NCBI GenBank assembly: GCA_018613055.1
Contig: JAGGQZ010000003.1
Coordinates: forward strand, 372,001-436,000
DNA length: 64,000 bases
Direction: 5' to 3'
Source of the DNA: Chryseobacterium sp. ISL-80
GTDB lineage: Bacteria; Bacillota; Bacilli; Bacillales; Cytobacillaceae
In this document: positions 21,286 to 30,201 of the stretch, in pieces
Position numbering within the stretch: the stretch's first letter is position 1
How the letters are laid out: every line of letters starts with the position of its first letter
The notes under the pieces: model-generated
What the model was told of the DNA's origin: nothing
The model's input: only the letters and a program-made list of their open reading frames with translations
Databases searched by the model: none
Translations under genes and position numbers: made by a program

Positions 21286-21410
21286 ATGTATACCCCCCTT
21301 GAAATTTGGCCGTGATGTTAAGGCTTCTCTCCCCATCCCTATTAACCTAACAGATTGATGCAGCCTAACATCAAAAATATAAGCATTTCTTACAATTATG
21401 TGACATGTTC

Positions 21411-21439
21411 ATTTTACTCCCATCATATTGGAGCGTCAA
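21411..21439 (-). promoter_or_regulatory. Sigma-A promoter of sdhCAB
   Basis: TTGACG, 17 bases, TAAAAT on the minus strand, about 125 bases upstream of sdhC. A TGTATACGTTTTC stretch touching the -35 resembles a catabolite-repression site imperfectly and is not called. The rest of the 21440-21690 gap is AT-rich with nothing else recognised. Confidence 0.75.
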
Positions 21440-21690
21440 GAAAACGTATACATAAAAATGCTTATATAAATAAAATTTTTAAAATATATTGATATCGTAA
21501 AAATCCCACTTTTTATTTATTCCAACCCCAGAAAGAGTATATTAAAATAATACTATTGCCCTTTCCAACTGGATGACACAAAATTAATTTTTGAAATTCC
21601 TAGTAACGGGTATGGTATAAACATGGAAAAAATTTATAAAATTTTTTATGGAAACAAAATTTAACAGTTCTTTATTTTTAGCAACGCCGG

Positions 21691-21717
21691 TTGTTTTTTC
21701 GGCAAATTGTTTATAAT
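21691..21717 (+). promoter_or_regulatory. Possible promoter of yslB
   Basis: TATAAT at 21712-21717 with TTGTTT upstream at a spacing of only 15 bases. Position just ahead of the yslB ribosome binding site is right, but the spacing is poor. Confidence 0.35.
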
Positions 21718-21741
21718 AGAGTCATAGAAAGAGGGGAGAAC

Positions 21742-22194
21742 ATGAGCGAAACAACCACTTCAGAGCCAAAAACCGAAAGCGAGCCACTCGCTGTCAGCAC
21801 ATTCGGATATGAATTGATCAGGGAAGAACTTTTGAACGAACTGCTCGGCAAAGATACTCCAGAAATCCTTTACTGGGCCGGTAAACGTCTCGCCCGTAAA
21901 CATCCTTTGTCAAATCTCGAGGAGACCATCCAGTTTTTCCAGGACGCCGGCTGGGGCCGCCTCACCGTCAAAGAAGAGTCCAGAAGAGAAATGCTGCTCG
22001 AACTCAGCAGCGAACTGATTTCCTCCCGACTGAAAAAAAACCCAAATACCACATTCCAGCTGGAAGCCGGTTTCATTGCCCAGCAAATGGAACACCAGAA
22101 GAAATACACAGCAGAAGCATTCGAGCACCCCAATAAAAAATCATTCAGAGTCCAGTTTACAATCAAGTGGGATAAGACTGATATTATTGAGTAA
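21742..22194 (+). CDS. yslB: DUF2507 protein YslB
   Basis: 150-residue protein of the YslB family, of unknown function and conserved beside sdh in Bacillus. It has no signal peptide or membrane segment. Recognisable parts are the early FGYELIREELLNELLGKD and YWAGKRLARKHPLSN, then a V4R-like central part and a C-terminal strand FRVQFTIKWDK. The ATG at 21742 follows AGGGGAG at 4-5 bases; a frame to 21691 is longer but begins inside the promoter. It is one of few plus-strand genes and has its own terminator. Confidence 0.85.
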   Translation: MSETTTSEPKTESEPLAVSTFGYELIREELLNELLGKDTPEILYWAGKRLARKHPLSNLEETIQFFQDAGWGRLTVKEESRREMLLELSSELISSRLKKNPNTTFQLEAGFIAQQMEHQKKYTAEAFEHPNKKSFRVQFTIKWDKTDIIE

Positions 22195-22213
22195 CTAATG
22201 CTAGCCTTATTTT

Positions 22214-22272
22214 GAGGGTTACTGCGCACGAATTTGGATTAAATCTCGAAATTCGGTCGCAGTAGCCTTTTT
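22214..22272 (+). terminator. Terminator of yslB
   Basis: Long two-part hairpin: outer stem GGGTTACTGCG/CGCAGTAGCC, inner stem CGAATTT/AAATTCG, then TTTTTATTTT on the plus strand. Confidence 0.88.
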
Positions 22273-22326
22273 ATTTTGGTCGGAAAGCAACCTGATCTTT
22301 TTACGGCTATGCATTTTTCTTTTGTG

Positions 22327-22570
22327 TCACCATCAGCTCTCTCTTCTACCTCTAATGGGAATAATCCCCCTTATAACTGCCCGTTCGTTCTCTTTTTTCC
22401 TTTTCACGGGTACATGTTTCCCTTTTTTGTGACCGTCAGCTCTCTCTTTTCCTTCTCACGGGTACATGTTTCCCTTTTTTGTGCCCGTCAGCTCTCTCTT
22501 TTCCTTCTCACGGGCACATGTTTCCCTTTTTTGTGACCGTCAGCTTTCATTTTTCCTTCTCACGGGCACA
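22327..22570. repeat. Tandem array, 52-bp period, between yslB and lysC
   Basis: The phrase GTCAGCTCTCTCTTTTCC recurs at 22435 and 22487 and, diverged, at 22539: an exact period of 52. Weaker copies precede it at about 22330 and 22383. Each unit holds ACGGGCACA (or ACGGGTACA) and TGTGCCCGT (or TGTGACCGT), arms that can pair as a hairpin. The array sits between two facing terminators. An 86-codon open frame across it is only the repeat read through. Nothing else is seen in this gap. Confidence 0.88.
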
Positions 22571-22630
22571 TACAGATGGACTTGATAGCTTTCTTTCAAC
22601 CGAACACGGGTCAGCGTCAATATATCTGAT

Positions 22631-22665
22631 AAAAAAGCTTTCCTGGAGTACACCCAGGAAAGCAA
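22631..22665 (-). terminator. Terminator of lysC
   Basis: Stem GCTTTCCTGG/CCAGGAAAGC with a GTGTACT loop, followed by TTTTTT on the minus strand. Confidence 0.92.
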
Positions 22666-22678
22666 TAAAATAAATCTC

Positions 22679-23176
22679 TTAGTTCGTCTTAACCGCTCCT
22701 GAATAAAGCTCGAATGCTTCATGCAATGATTCGACGGCATGGACCATTTGTTTTTCGTTTACGACTGTGGAAACTTTGATTTCTGATGTGCTTACCATCT
22801 TTACCTGGATGCCGTTTCCTTCGAGGACTTCGAACATCTTCGCGGCTACACCTGGATTTGAGACCATGCCTGATCCGACGATCGATACCTTGGAAAGGCC
22901 TGTTTCTGATTCGACGGCCTGGTAGTTCAATGTTTCTTTATTGCGTTCCAATACGTCAAGTGCCTCTGAAAGGTCGTTGCTCTTGATGGAGAACGAAATA
23001 TTGGCTAATCCTGCTTCTGTGCGGCTCTGGACGATAATATCCACGTTGATATGATTTTGCGCCAGTGTTGTGAAGATCGTGGAAAGCCCTTTTAATGAAG
23101 TGCTTACTCCCAAGACTGAAACTCTTGTGATCTGGTCTTCAAATGCTACTCCGCGTACAATTAGATTTTGTTCCAT
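22679..23176 (-). other. lysC: Internal start of the aspartokinase beta subunit
   Basis: In-frame ATG at 23176 (MEQNLIVRG) with GAGGAGGAG 6 bases upstream gives a 165-residue protein made only of the two ACT domains. B. subtilis aspartokinase II is known to produce such a beta chain from an internal start and to form an alpha2-beta2 enzyme. Here the internal ribosome binding site is clearly visible. Confidence 0.82.
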
Positions 23177-23911
23177 TTCATTCTCCTCCTCGATGATCGT
23201 GCCTCTTTCTTTTTCCATGCTGGATCTTACTTCAATCGGCAACCCGTAATTCTTGGCGAATTCGACCGCACGCGGGTGGAGCACACCTGCTCCCAGGTTC
23301 GCCAGCTCAAGCATCTCGTCATAAGAAACGCTCAGTAACTTCCTTGCGCTTTTCACAAATCTTGGATCGGTCGTAAACACGCCTGTTACATCTGTATAAA
23401 TATCGCATTTGTCAGCCTTCAATGCGGCTGCAAGCGCGACAGCTGTCGTATCTGATCCGCCTCGTCCAAGTGTCGTGATTTCACCGTCATCCGTTACTCC
23501 CTGGAATCCAGCGACAATAACGATCTTTCCTGACTCTAGTTCTTTGGAAATCCTGTCTGTGTCAATATCGATAATCCGGGCGTTTCCATGGATGGCTTCA
23601 GTCTTGATTCCAGCCTGCCAGCCTGTAAATGAAACGGCCTCTATGCCACTTTGTGCAAGAGCCATCGAGTAAAGCGCGATGGTGATTTGCTCTCCCGTCG
23701 TCAAAAGCATATCCATTTCCCTTTTGGATGGCGCCTTGGAAATATCGTTCGCCATGTCGACAAGATGGTCAGTCGTCTTGCCCATTGCTGATACGACTAC
23801 GACGACATTATTGCCGTTCTTCAATTCTTCTGCTGTCCTTGAGGCAGCATTCCTGATTTTCTCAACACTGCCAACCGATGTTCCGCCGAATTTCTGTACA
23901 ATCAATCCCAT
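22679..23911 (-). CDS. lysC: Aspartokinase II (lysine-sensitive), alpha and in-frame beta subunits
   Basis: Phosphorylates aspartate, the first step toward lysine, diaminopimelate, threonine and methionine. The 410-residue alpha chain has the kinase domain VQKFGGTSVG at the N-terminus, TLGRGGSDTTAVALAAAL and YTDVTGVFTTDPR, then two ACT domains from about residue 265 that bind lysine. An internal ATG at codon 246 (23176), preceded by GAGGAGGAG, should start the separate beta subunit made in Bacillus. A lysine riboswitch precedes the gene. The ATG at 23911 follows a GGGG-rich site. Confidence 0.96.
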   Translation of the reverse strand: MGLIVQKFGGTSVGSVEKIRNAASRTAEELKNGNNVVVVVSAMGKTTDHLVDMANDISKAPSKREMDMLLTTGEQITIALYSMALAQSGIEAVSFTGWQAGIKTEAIHGNARIIDIDTDRISKELESGKIVIVAGFQGVTDDGEITTLGRGGSDTTAVALAAALKADKCDIYTDVTGVFTTDPRFVKSARKLLSVSYDEMLELANLGAGVLHPRAVEFAKNYGLPIEVRSSMEKERGTIIEEENEMEQNLIVRGVAFEDQITRVSVLGVSTSLKGLSTIFTTLAQNHINVDIIVQSRTEAGLANISFSIKSNDLSEALDVLERNKETLNYQAVESETGLSKVSIVGSGMVSNPGVAAKMFEVLEGNGIQVKMVSTSEIKVSTVVNEKQMVHAVESLHEAFELYSGAVKTN

Positions 23912-24014
23912 AAGTTTCCCCTGCCTCTTTTTCAGTATTTTGCCTCTGTAAGAGCTTCATGGCTTATCCGCATATGTATTTTCCCCGTGCCTTTTAAAAA
24001 AAGAGCCGTAAAAA

Positions 24015-24250
24015 CAGAAAAAGCAATGGAAGTGGCTCCCATTGCTTAATAAACGTCTATATACGCTGCAACATGAGATAGCACTCCAAGATGGCAATCT
24101 TGACAATCCAGCGTTTATTCAACGAAGGACCAGCGAGAAAATGGATAGGCATCTCCCCACTTCGGCAAGCATCCCCTTTCAAAGCCTTCCTCGAATCCTA
24201 TAATTCTCCGGACTTTTACTCTTGAAGCTTGCACCTCTATCTTCACTTTA
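24015..24250 (-). promoter_or_regulatory. Lysine riboswitch (L box) upstream of lysC
   Basis: On the minus strand the leader begins AGATAGAGGTGCAAGC, contains GAGGAAGGC, then GATGCTTGCCGAAGTGGGGA and further helices. These are the conserved core elements of the lysine aptamer. A terminator stem AAGCAATGG/CCATTGCTT followed by TTTTTC lies at 24047-24015. Lysine binding should favour termination. The leader accounts for the lysC-uvrC gap. Confidence 0.9.
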
Positions 24251-24285
24251 ATACTCTAAAGTGATAGCAATATGAAATTTTTATC

Positions 24286-24314
24286 ATTATAGCATACAAA
24301 AAAATAGATTGCTA
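24286..24314 (-). promoter_or_regulatory. Promoter of the lysC leader
   Basis: TATAAT with TAGCAA at 17 bases upstream, ending about 40 bases before the conserved aptamer start. The -35 is weak. Confidence 0.5.
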
Positions 24315-24316
24315 CC

Positions 24317-26089
24317 TTAATCCTGTAATTTCTGATATAGTTCCTGCGCAACATTCGCCGGCAGCCCGGCTGCACTCAATTCCTCAATAGAGGCTTCACG
24401 CATTTTTTTAACTGATCCGAAATGCTTCAGCAATGCTTTCTTGCGCTTCTCACCAATGCCTGCAATATCATCGAGGATCGATTGGAAAGCGCTTTTGCCT
24501 CTCAGCTGGCGGTGGAAGGTGATGGCAAAGCGGTGCACCTCATCCTGAATCCTTTGCAGCAGGTAAAATTCCTGGCTGTTCCGCGGCAATTCGATCACCT
24601 GCAACGGATTGCCATAAAGCAGCTGAGAAGTCCTGTGCTTATCATCCTTGGCCAGACCGGCTATCGGAATATCAAGACCTAATTCATTCTCCAGGACATC
24701 CCTGGCGGACTCGATATGCCCTTTCCCGCCATCGATGATGATCAAATCCGGCAGCGGCAAACCCTCTCTCAAAACACGGGTATACCGGCGGCGAACGACT
24801 TCCCTCATTGACTCGTAGTCATCCGGCCCTTTCACTGATTTGATTTTATATTTCCGGTACTCCCTTTTCTCGGGTTTTCCATCAATGAATACGATCATCG
24901 CCGAAACCGGGTCAGTCCCCTGGATATTAGAGTTATCAAATGATTCGATCCGATGCGGTGTATAAATCCCCATTTGTTTCCCAAGGTTCTCCACTGCGTT
25001 GATGGTCCTTTCCTCATCGCGCTCGATCAAGGAGAACTTTTCTTGAAGGGCGATACGGGCATTTTTTGAAGCCAGGTGGACAAGCTCTTTTTTCTTGCCG
25101 CGCTGGGGCTTGAGGACTTTTACGCCAAGCAGCCCCTCAGCCAATTCGAGATCGACGCTTTCGGGCACCAGTATCTCCTTTGGCTTGAAATGCTCATTTT
25201 TCGAATAAAATTGGCCAAGATATGTGAGAATATCTTCTTCAGGTTCATTATGGATTGGGAACATTGAAACTTCCCTTTCAATCAATTTCCCCTGGCGGAT
25301 AAAAAATACCTGAACACACATCCAGCCTTTATCGACGGCATAGCCAAACACATCACGGTCGGTAAAGTCTGTCGTGGTCATCTTCTGCTTTTCCATTGTT
25401 GCTTCGATATGTGCAATCTTGTCGCGGAACTCCTTTGCCCTCTCAAAATCAAGTTCTTCGGCAGCGGCAGCCATTTTTTCCGTCAAATCAACCTTGATTT
25501 CCTTGTAACCGCCATTCAGGAATTTCGTGATTTCATCGGTAATCTGCTTGTACTCTTCCTTGCTGACGTCCTTGACACAGGGTGCCAGACATTGGCCCAT
25601 ATGGTAATAGAGACAGACGCGGTCTGGCAGTGTCGAGCACTTCCTGAGCGGATAAATCCTGTCGAGCAGCTTCTTCGTTTCATTCGCTGCCTGGACGTTC
25701 GGATATGGTCCAAAATATTTGCCACTGTCTTTTTTGACCTTTCGGGTAATGATCAGCTTTGGATGCCGCTCTGCAGTCAGCTTGATAAAGGGATAGCTCT
25801 TGTCATCCTTGAGCATGATATTATATTTCGGGTCATGTTTTTTGATCAGATTGATTTCAAGAAGCAGGGCTTCCATATCGGAGGAGGTGACAATATACTC
25901 AAAATCCTCGATTTCATTCACAAGCCTGAGCGTCTTGCCGTCATGCGATCCGGTAAAATAAGAGCGCACCCTGTTTTTTAAAACCTTGGCTTTTCCCACA
26001 TAAATGATGGTTCCCTGCCTGTCCTTCATTAAATAACATCCTGGCTGCGCAGGGAGAAGCGCAAGCTTATTTCTGATTTGCTCATTCAT
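24317..26089 (-). CDS. uvrC: Excinuclease ABC subunit C
   Basis: Makes the dual incision in nucleotide-excision repair with UvrA and UvrB. The 590-residue protein has the N-terminal GIY-YIG nuclease ([29 protein letters not shown]), a UVR motif near residues 195-235 that binds UvrB, the RNase H-like C-terminal nuclease ([14 protein letters not shown].., IIDGGKGH) and tandem helix-hairpin-helix motifs at the end ([16 protein letters not shown]). The ATG at 26089 has AGGAGG 8 bases upstream; a GTG at 26098 overlaps that site. It follows the GT-C gene by 15 bases and may be co-transcribed with it. Confidence 0.96.
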   Translation of the reverse strand: MNEQIRNKLALLPAQPGCYLMKDRQGTIIYVGKAKVLKNRVRSYFTGSHDGKTLRLVNEIEDFEYIVTSSDMEALLLEINLIKKHDPKYNIMLKDDKSYPFIKLTAERHPKLIITRKVKKDSGKYFGPYPNVQAANETKKLLDRIYPLRKCSTLPDRVCLYYHMGQCLAPCVKDVSKEEYKQITDEITKFLNGGYKEIKVDLTEKMAAAAEELDFERAKEFRDKIAHIEATMEKQKMTTTDFTDRDVFGYAVDKGWMCVQVFFIRQGKLIEREVSMFPIHNEPEEDILTYLGQFYSKNEHFKPKEILVPESVDLELAEGLLGVKVLKPQRGKKKELVHLASKNARIALQEKFSLIERDEERTINAVENLGKQMGIYTPHRIESFDNSNIQGTDPVSAMIVFIDGKPEKREYRKYKIKSVKGPDDYESMREVVRRRYTRVLREGLPLPDLIIIDGGKGHIESARDVLENELGLDIPIAGLAKDDKHRTSQLLYGNPLQVIELPRNSQEFYLLQRIQDEVHRFAITFHRQLRGKSAFQSILDDIAGIGEKRKKALLKHFGSVKKMREASIEELSAAGLPANVAQELYQKLQD

Positions 26090-26104
26090 GTCATTCACCT
26101 CCTG

Positions 26105-27565
26105 TTACGGTGTCCATTTATATAAAACAATCTCATGATAGACCGGGTCGAAAATTTCATTAGATGTAAATGTTTTTACTTTTTCAAGCTTCCCGCGAGG
26201 ATAGATTCCCTGGGAGCGGAAGCCGTCTATTACACTATTTGTTAAATAAATCGTTTTTCCTTCATATAATCCCTGGTCATGAAAAAAAATCTCATAGGTG
26301 TAGATTCTTTTATGGGGATAGTGCATTCCCAGGAACTGCAGCACCCTTGTTTCCTCCCATGTATACAGGACAAAATCATCAGGCTGCCCTTCGAGATAAT
26401 GCGCGAGCTGGTAGACAGCAGGTGATGACTCAGCCTGTTCCTGCACATAGCTTGATGAAACAATTGCCTGGGCAATGATTACGGCAAGAGCTAGATAGCG
26501 TGTTAAGCCCTCTGCTCTTTTTTTAAAAAAGACAAGCAAGCAAAAAAATACAATCAGCAGCGCCACGGGCAATATATGTCTCGGCTTGTCGATATTCTGG
26601 GCAAAAAGCGCCCAGCCTCCATAAGCCAGCATCAGCAATAGACTTAATTGGACACTGCTTTCCTTGAAAATCCCGCTTTTGCGAGACGGCAATAAAATAA
26701 TGCTGCCAATAACTATATATAATACCATCAAAACAGTTGTTCGTGAAAATATTCCCCACCACAAAATGTTGGTAAACAAGAATGCCTTCAGTCTTGCAAA
26801 AAAGGAAAGTTCATTCGATGCCGAGGTGCCTCCCCATTCCTGAAAATGCCCGCCGGTGAATCCGAATGCAAGCTCGAGGAAGTTGGCGATGCTTCCCTCG
26901 GTTAGAATCAGTCCGCCGACCCAAATCAGCTGGAACAGGCCGGCGATGACCGCAAGTTTGATCATACCCGGAAAAGTAAGCTCCTGTTTTGTCCATTTTT
27001 TATAAAAAAGATAAATGAGGCCAATTCCCATCGGGATATAACTCAATCTGATCCCCAGCAGCACACTGAATAGAAACAGGGGAAGGAGCATCCATTTCCC
27101 TGAAGGTTTTGACTCTGCTGCTGTTATGCTCCAGAAGAACCACCAGAATGCGGCAAGTGCAGCACCTTCAGACATCGGCTGATTGACGATAATCAGAGGG
27201 TAGCTAGCCGTGTAAATGGCGGCAGCGACAAGAACGGCACTTTGCTTTGAAACGATTTTTGAGGCCAGCAGGTATACAGGCAGGATCGAGCTCGCATATA
27301 CGAGTACATTGAATGCCACCAACGCCTGTCCTGGATTTTGCACGAAATTTTCCGTGAGCAATCCTCCTAAAATGAAGTAAGGATAGCCGGGAAAATGTGG
27401 TTGCATCGCCCTTAAATCGAAGCGGTCAAGCGCAAGGGCAAAATCGACCTGATCCCAGGAAGAGACGAAGGGATTCAGATTGCCAAGCTGAGTCATGAAA
27501 ACATAAAGGATGGCAAGCAAACTGAACCCAGAAATGATGGTTTTGTTTAGTTTCGTGAAATTCAT
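26105..27565 (-). CDS. GT-C fold membrane glycosyltransferase (PMT/ArnT-like)
   Basis: 486-residue polytopic membrane protein with about 11 hydrophobic helices and a short soluble C-terminal domain. The first external loop reads SWDQVDFALALDRFDLRAMQPHFPGYPYF, the acidic residues plus H-PGYP pattern typical of GT-C enzymes that use polyprenyl-phosphate sugars. Family members mannosylate proteins or glycolipids; the acceptor is unknown. It is absent from the B. subtilis uvrC-trxA junction. The polyprenyl-phosphate sugar synthase at 29427 is the obvious donor supplier. The ribosome binding site is weak, and a terminator lies between it and the FTR1 gene upstream, so expression may depend on read-through. 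Confidence 0.78.
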   Translation of the reverse strand: MNFTKLNKTIISGFSLLAILYVFMTQLGNLNPFVSSWDQVDFALALDRFDLRAMQPHFPGYPYFILGGLLTENFVQNPGQALVAFNVLVYASSILPVYLLASKIVSKQSAVLVAAAIYTASYPLIIVNQPMSEGAALAAFWWFFWSITAAESKPSGKWMLLPLFLFSVLLGIRLSYIPMGIGLIYLFYKKWTKQELTFPGMIKLAVIAGLFQLIWVGGLILTEGSIANFLELAFGFTGGHFQEWGGTSASNELSFFARLKAFLFTNILWWGIFSRTTVLMVLYIVIGSIILLPSRKSGIFKESSVQLSLLLMLAYGGWALFAQNIDKPRHILPVALLIVFFCLLVFFKKRAEGLTRYLALAVIIAQAIVSSSYVQEQAESSPAVYQLAHYLEGQPDDFVLYTWEETRVLQFLGMHYPHKRIYTYEIFFHDQGLYEGKTIYLTNSVIDGFRSQGIYPRGKLEKVKTFTSNEIFDPVYHEIVLYKWTP

Positions 27566-27596
27566 GGTCCAAACACCAACTTTGTTTTTACGTATG

Positions 27597-27629
27597 AAAA
27601 AAGTACAAGGAATTTCCCTGTACTTTTTC
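27597..27629 (-). terminator. Terminator after the FTR1 gene
   Basis: Stem AAAAAGTACAGGGAA/TTCCTTGTACTTTTTT, self-complementary with T-run on the minus strand. It closes the Fur-controlled pair before the GT-C gene. Confidence 0.88.
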
Positions 27630-27658
27630 TGGAGAGAGGAGATTTATACCTCAAGCTT

Positions 27659-28588
27659 TTATTTTACCTGTGGATTCAATACATTGACCTGCTTTGCTTC
27701 GGCCGTTTTTTCAGCAGACTGCTGCTTCTTGGTGCTTTTTGATGATGTCAGCAGGAAGATTGCCGCAAAATAGCCAATATACGCGATGACTTCCTCAATG
27801 GATGGCATCGATGAATATCCGAACAACGCCTTCAGGAAGATTCCGACATCACCAGAGATAAGCGGTGCTACACCGTTGTCGCGTAGATAGTGGGCATAAT
27901 CAATCGGGTGTTCAGGCAGCAGCCATGTAATATCGTAAACGTGGTACATGACGCTTCCAATCAGGTTAATGTCCTGCATCATCGAGATTGCCTGTACAAG
28001 CAAACCGGCTGAAATCAGGATGATGAATGCTCCAGTGATCTGGAAGAATGTCTTCAGGTTTACCTTCATTGTTCCCTTGAAGAACATGTAGGATACGACT
28101 ACAGCAATCAGTGTTCCGGTAATCGCTCCCCATCCCTGCATTGCAGCACCGATGTTTCCGCCAGTGATCGCTGCAAAGAAGAAAACCGTCTCGATTCCTT
28201 CACGCAAGACAACGAGGAATGAGTGGATGACCATGCCGACAATATTGCCTGTCGAGATGAATTTATTCATTTTCCCTTCCATATTGCCTTTAAGGTTCTT
28301 GCTGTGGCTCGCCATCCAAAATACCATCTGGGTCAGAAGGACCGTTGATACAATCATAATTCCAATCTTCAGGTAAATCTCGCTGCCCATTGCGGCGAAT
28401 CCGGTGAACACGACCTGGAACAGGATCGCTACCCCGATACTTGCCAGGACAGCTAGGCCTGCACCCAGCCACACATATTTCGTATACTTGGAATGATCCA
28501 TCCTCTTTAGATAGGTTGTGATGATCCCGATAATTAACAACGCTTCCAATACTTCACGAAAAGTAATCAATAACGCTTGAACTTCCAT
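27659..28588 (-). CDS. FTR1/EfeU-family iron permease
   Basis: 309-residue, seven-helix iron permease of the OFeT family. Two iron-path motifs are visible: FREVLEALLI in helix 1 (a REGLE variant with Val for Gly) and REGIE in VLREGIETVFFF near residue 140. The C-terminal tail is short and charged. In the family iron is taken up after oxidation. The usual partners EfeO (imelysin domain) and EfeB (DyP peroxidase) are not in the window. Instead the gene follows, by 35 bases, a secreted helical protein under a Fur box. ATG at 28588 with AGGGGAG 10 bases upstream. Confidence 0.9.
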   Translation of the reverse strand: MEVQALLITFREVLEALLIIGIITTYLKRMDHSKYTKYVWLGAGLAVLASIGVAILFQVVFTGFAAMGSEIYLKIGIMIVSTVLLTQMVFWMASHSKNLKGNMEGKMNKFISTGNIVGMVIHSFLVVLREGIETVFFFAAITGGNIGAAMQGWGAITGTLIAVVVSYMFFKGTMKVNLKTFFQITGAFIILISAGLLVQAISMMQDINLIGSVMYHVYDITWLLPEHPIDYAHYLRDNGVAPLISGDVGIFLKALFGYSSMPSIEEVIAYIGYFAAIFLLTSSKSTKKQQSAEKTAEAKQVNVLNPQVK

Positions 28589-28623
28589 TGCTGATTCTCC
28601 CCTCTCCAAGGTGTCATCAAAAT

Positions 28624-29376
28624 TTATGATCTTCTTCTCTTAATGCCAATGGCCACTACTGCCGCAATCACTCCAATGATGATGATGATTGGAATCCAGT
28701 TGCGGAAATTCGATAAATCCGTCCAATCCTTTTTGCCTGTACCTTCTTGTTCAGTTGCACTTTCAGCAAAGTGACCTACTTCCAGGCTGGCAAGATTGAA
28801 CTCCTTTTGTAATGAATCGAGGATTGCTTCTTTTTTTTCTTTAAAAGTCTCGATGTCAGATGGTTTTTTCCCGACTCCAAACAATCCGGGATTCCCCAAT
28901 GCTTCCAGTGCAGCATCAAAATCAGCTTTGATCTGTTGATCCACTTCTGCATTTTGTGCTTCCACCTTAGGCGATAATGCCTGATATGTAGCAAATCCTT
29001 TTGCAAGGAGCTTTTTGGAATTGTCAAATTCCTCAAAATTCTTTTCGATGCTTTCAAGCCTTCTCGCTACATTTAATACGAGGAGTTTTTCCATATTCTC
29101 AATGGCTGCTTCTTTATCTTCATCATTCAGACTTTTCATGATGACTTCCCCTGGCTCAGTTCCCATATGCATGTCGATTTCTTCCTTGACTGTTCCGAAC
29201 AGGGATTTAGCCGCTGAGAAATTCGGAGGGTTCTCATCCAGTTTCAATTGCATTTCCTTGTAAACTTCTGCAACTTTTTCTTCATTGGGATCCCCATATG
29301 AATACGCGCTGGCAGACAGCGGAATGCTAATGAGAATCAATATCAATGAAAAACAAAAAAATATAGCTCTTTTCAT
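28624..29376 (-). CDS. Secreted, C-terminally membrane-anchored helical protein partner of FTR1
   Basis: I do not recognise a named family. The 250-residue product has a signal peptide (about 1-24, ending SASA), an all-helical acidic external domain to about residue 215, one C-terminal membrane helix (WIPIIIIIGVIAAVVAIG) and a basic RRRS tail. It should sit outside the membrane next to the permease. A segment near residues 90-155 (MEKLLVLNVARRLESIEKN, then AKGFATYQALSPKVE) resembles the repeats of the lipoprotein at 33662. Some long FTR1 proteins carry a helical external domain fused at the N-terminus; this could be a split form. ATG at 29376 behind TAGGAGGG. Confidence 0.8.
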   Translation of the reverse strand: MKRAIFFCFSLILILISIPLSASAYSYGDPNEEKVAEVYKEMQLKLDENPPNFSAAKSLFGTVKEEIDMHMGTEPGEVIMKSLNDEDKEAAIENMEKLLVLNVARRLESIEKNFEEFDNSKKLLAKGFATYQALSPKVEAQNAEVDQQIKADFDAALEALGNPGLFGVGKKPSDIETFKEKKEAILDSLQKEFNLASLEVGHFAESATEQEGTGKKDWTDLSNFRNWIPIIIIIGVIAAVVAIGIKRRRS

Positions 29377-29401
29377 TTGTTGTTTCCCTCCTACAATGAT
29401 A

Positions 29402-29430
29402 ATGATAATGATTATCATTATGAATGTCAA
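29402..29430 (-). promoter_or_regulatory. Sigma-A promoter with Fur box for the FTR1 pair
   Basis: TTGACA (29430-29425), 17 bases, TATCAT (29407-29402) on the minus strand. The spacer and -10 are covered by GATAATGATTATCATTATG (29404-29422), matching 18 of 19 positions of the classical Fur box. The -35 overlaps the stop codon of the upstream glycosyltransferase gene. Iron-replete Fur should block this promoter. Confidence 0.92.
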
Positions 29431-30200
29431 TCATATTTGATAACCGTCACCTTTTTGTCACTATTTTCACTGCTTTTACGTTGATATATCTCTTCTCCAG
29501 CGAGCTTTGATACCGGCCTGGACATTTCTCGATAGACGGCAGGAACCACATTCGTCATATATTTTTTAAACGAAATAAAGGATGTTCCTGTTGTCCTCAC
29601 CCGGTATTGGATCGGCACCTCAAGCACCCTGAAGCCTTTTCGGACAAGGTTCAGCGTCAATACTTGCGCATAATTGTAATCATGGATGATTTCCGCATGT
29701 TTAAGGACCTGCCTCGAAAACGCCCTCATTCCTGATTGTCCGTCAAAAAGCCATTTTCTCAATAATAAGGTTTGCAAAAATGTGAAAAAATAATTCCCCA
29801 TCCTGCGGTGAAATTTCATTCCTTTTATTGTGCCCATAAATCTTGAGCCCATCGTATAATCTGCTTCACCAGTCAAGATTGGTTTGACGATATCAGGAAT
29901 TTGCCATGCCGGATATTCTCCATCTGCATCGATCATCACACCGACATCTGCACCCATCTTATAACACTCTTGTATTCCCTTTCGGACCGCGGCACCCAGG
30001 CCGCGGTTTTTTTCAAAGGTGATGATATGGTCTGCCCCTGCTTTTTTCGCTTCAGCAACCGTTCCATCGGTTGACCCGTCGTCGATGACCAGCACTTCCA
30101 CCTGAGCAGCACCGGCAAAACTGCGGGGGATATTTCCAATCACTTCAGCTATAGATTCTTCTTCATTAAAAGCCGGCAAAAATACGATCACTTTATTCAA
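29427..30200 (-). CDS. GT2 polyprenyl-phosphate sugar synthase (DPM-like)
   Basis: 257-residue soluble GT-A glycosyltransferase. It opens VIVFLPAFNEEESIAEV, has the nucleotide-binding DDGSTDGT and the metal motif DADGEYP, followed by GSRF and a QSGMRAFSR segment typical of dolichyl/undecaprenyl-phosphate mannose or glucose synthases. It lacks C-terminal membrane helices. It probably charges undecaprenyl phosphate with a hexose for the GT-C enzyme at 26105. It starts with TTG at 30200, one base after the stop of the membrane phosphodiesterase gene, so the two are coupled. Confidence 0.85.
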   Translation of the reverse strand: MNKVIVFLPAFNEEESIAEVIGNIPRSFAGAAQVEVLVIDDGSTDGTVAEAKKAGADHIITFEKNRGLGAAVRKGIQECYKMGADVGVMIDADGEYPAWQIPDIVKPILTGEADYTMGSRFMGTIKGMKFHRRMGNYFFTFLQTLLLRKWLFDGQSGMRAFSRQVLKHAEIIHDYNYAQVLTLNLVRKGFRVLEVPIQYRVRTTGTSFISFKKYMTNVVPAVYREMSRPVSKLAGEEIYQRKSSENSDKKVTVIKYD

Positions 30201-30201
30201 A

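Noticed and set aside
21420-21460. Catabolite-repression (cre) site at the sdh promoter
   Set aside because: TGTATACGTTTTC matches the cre consensus only partly; not enough without comparison to relatives.
22276-22536. 86-codon open frame across the 22 kb array
   Set aside because: It is the tandem repeat translated (FPFF/LFSFSRVHVS repeats) with no ribosome binding site.
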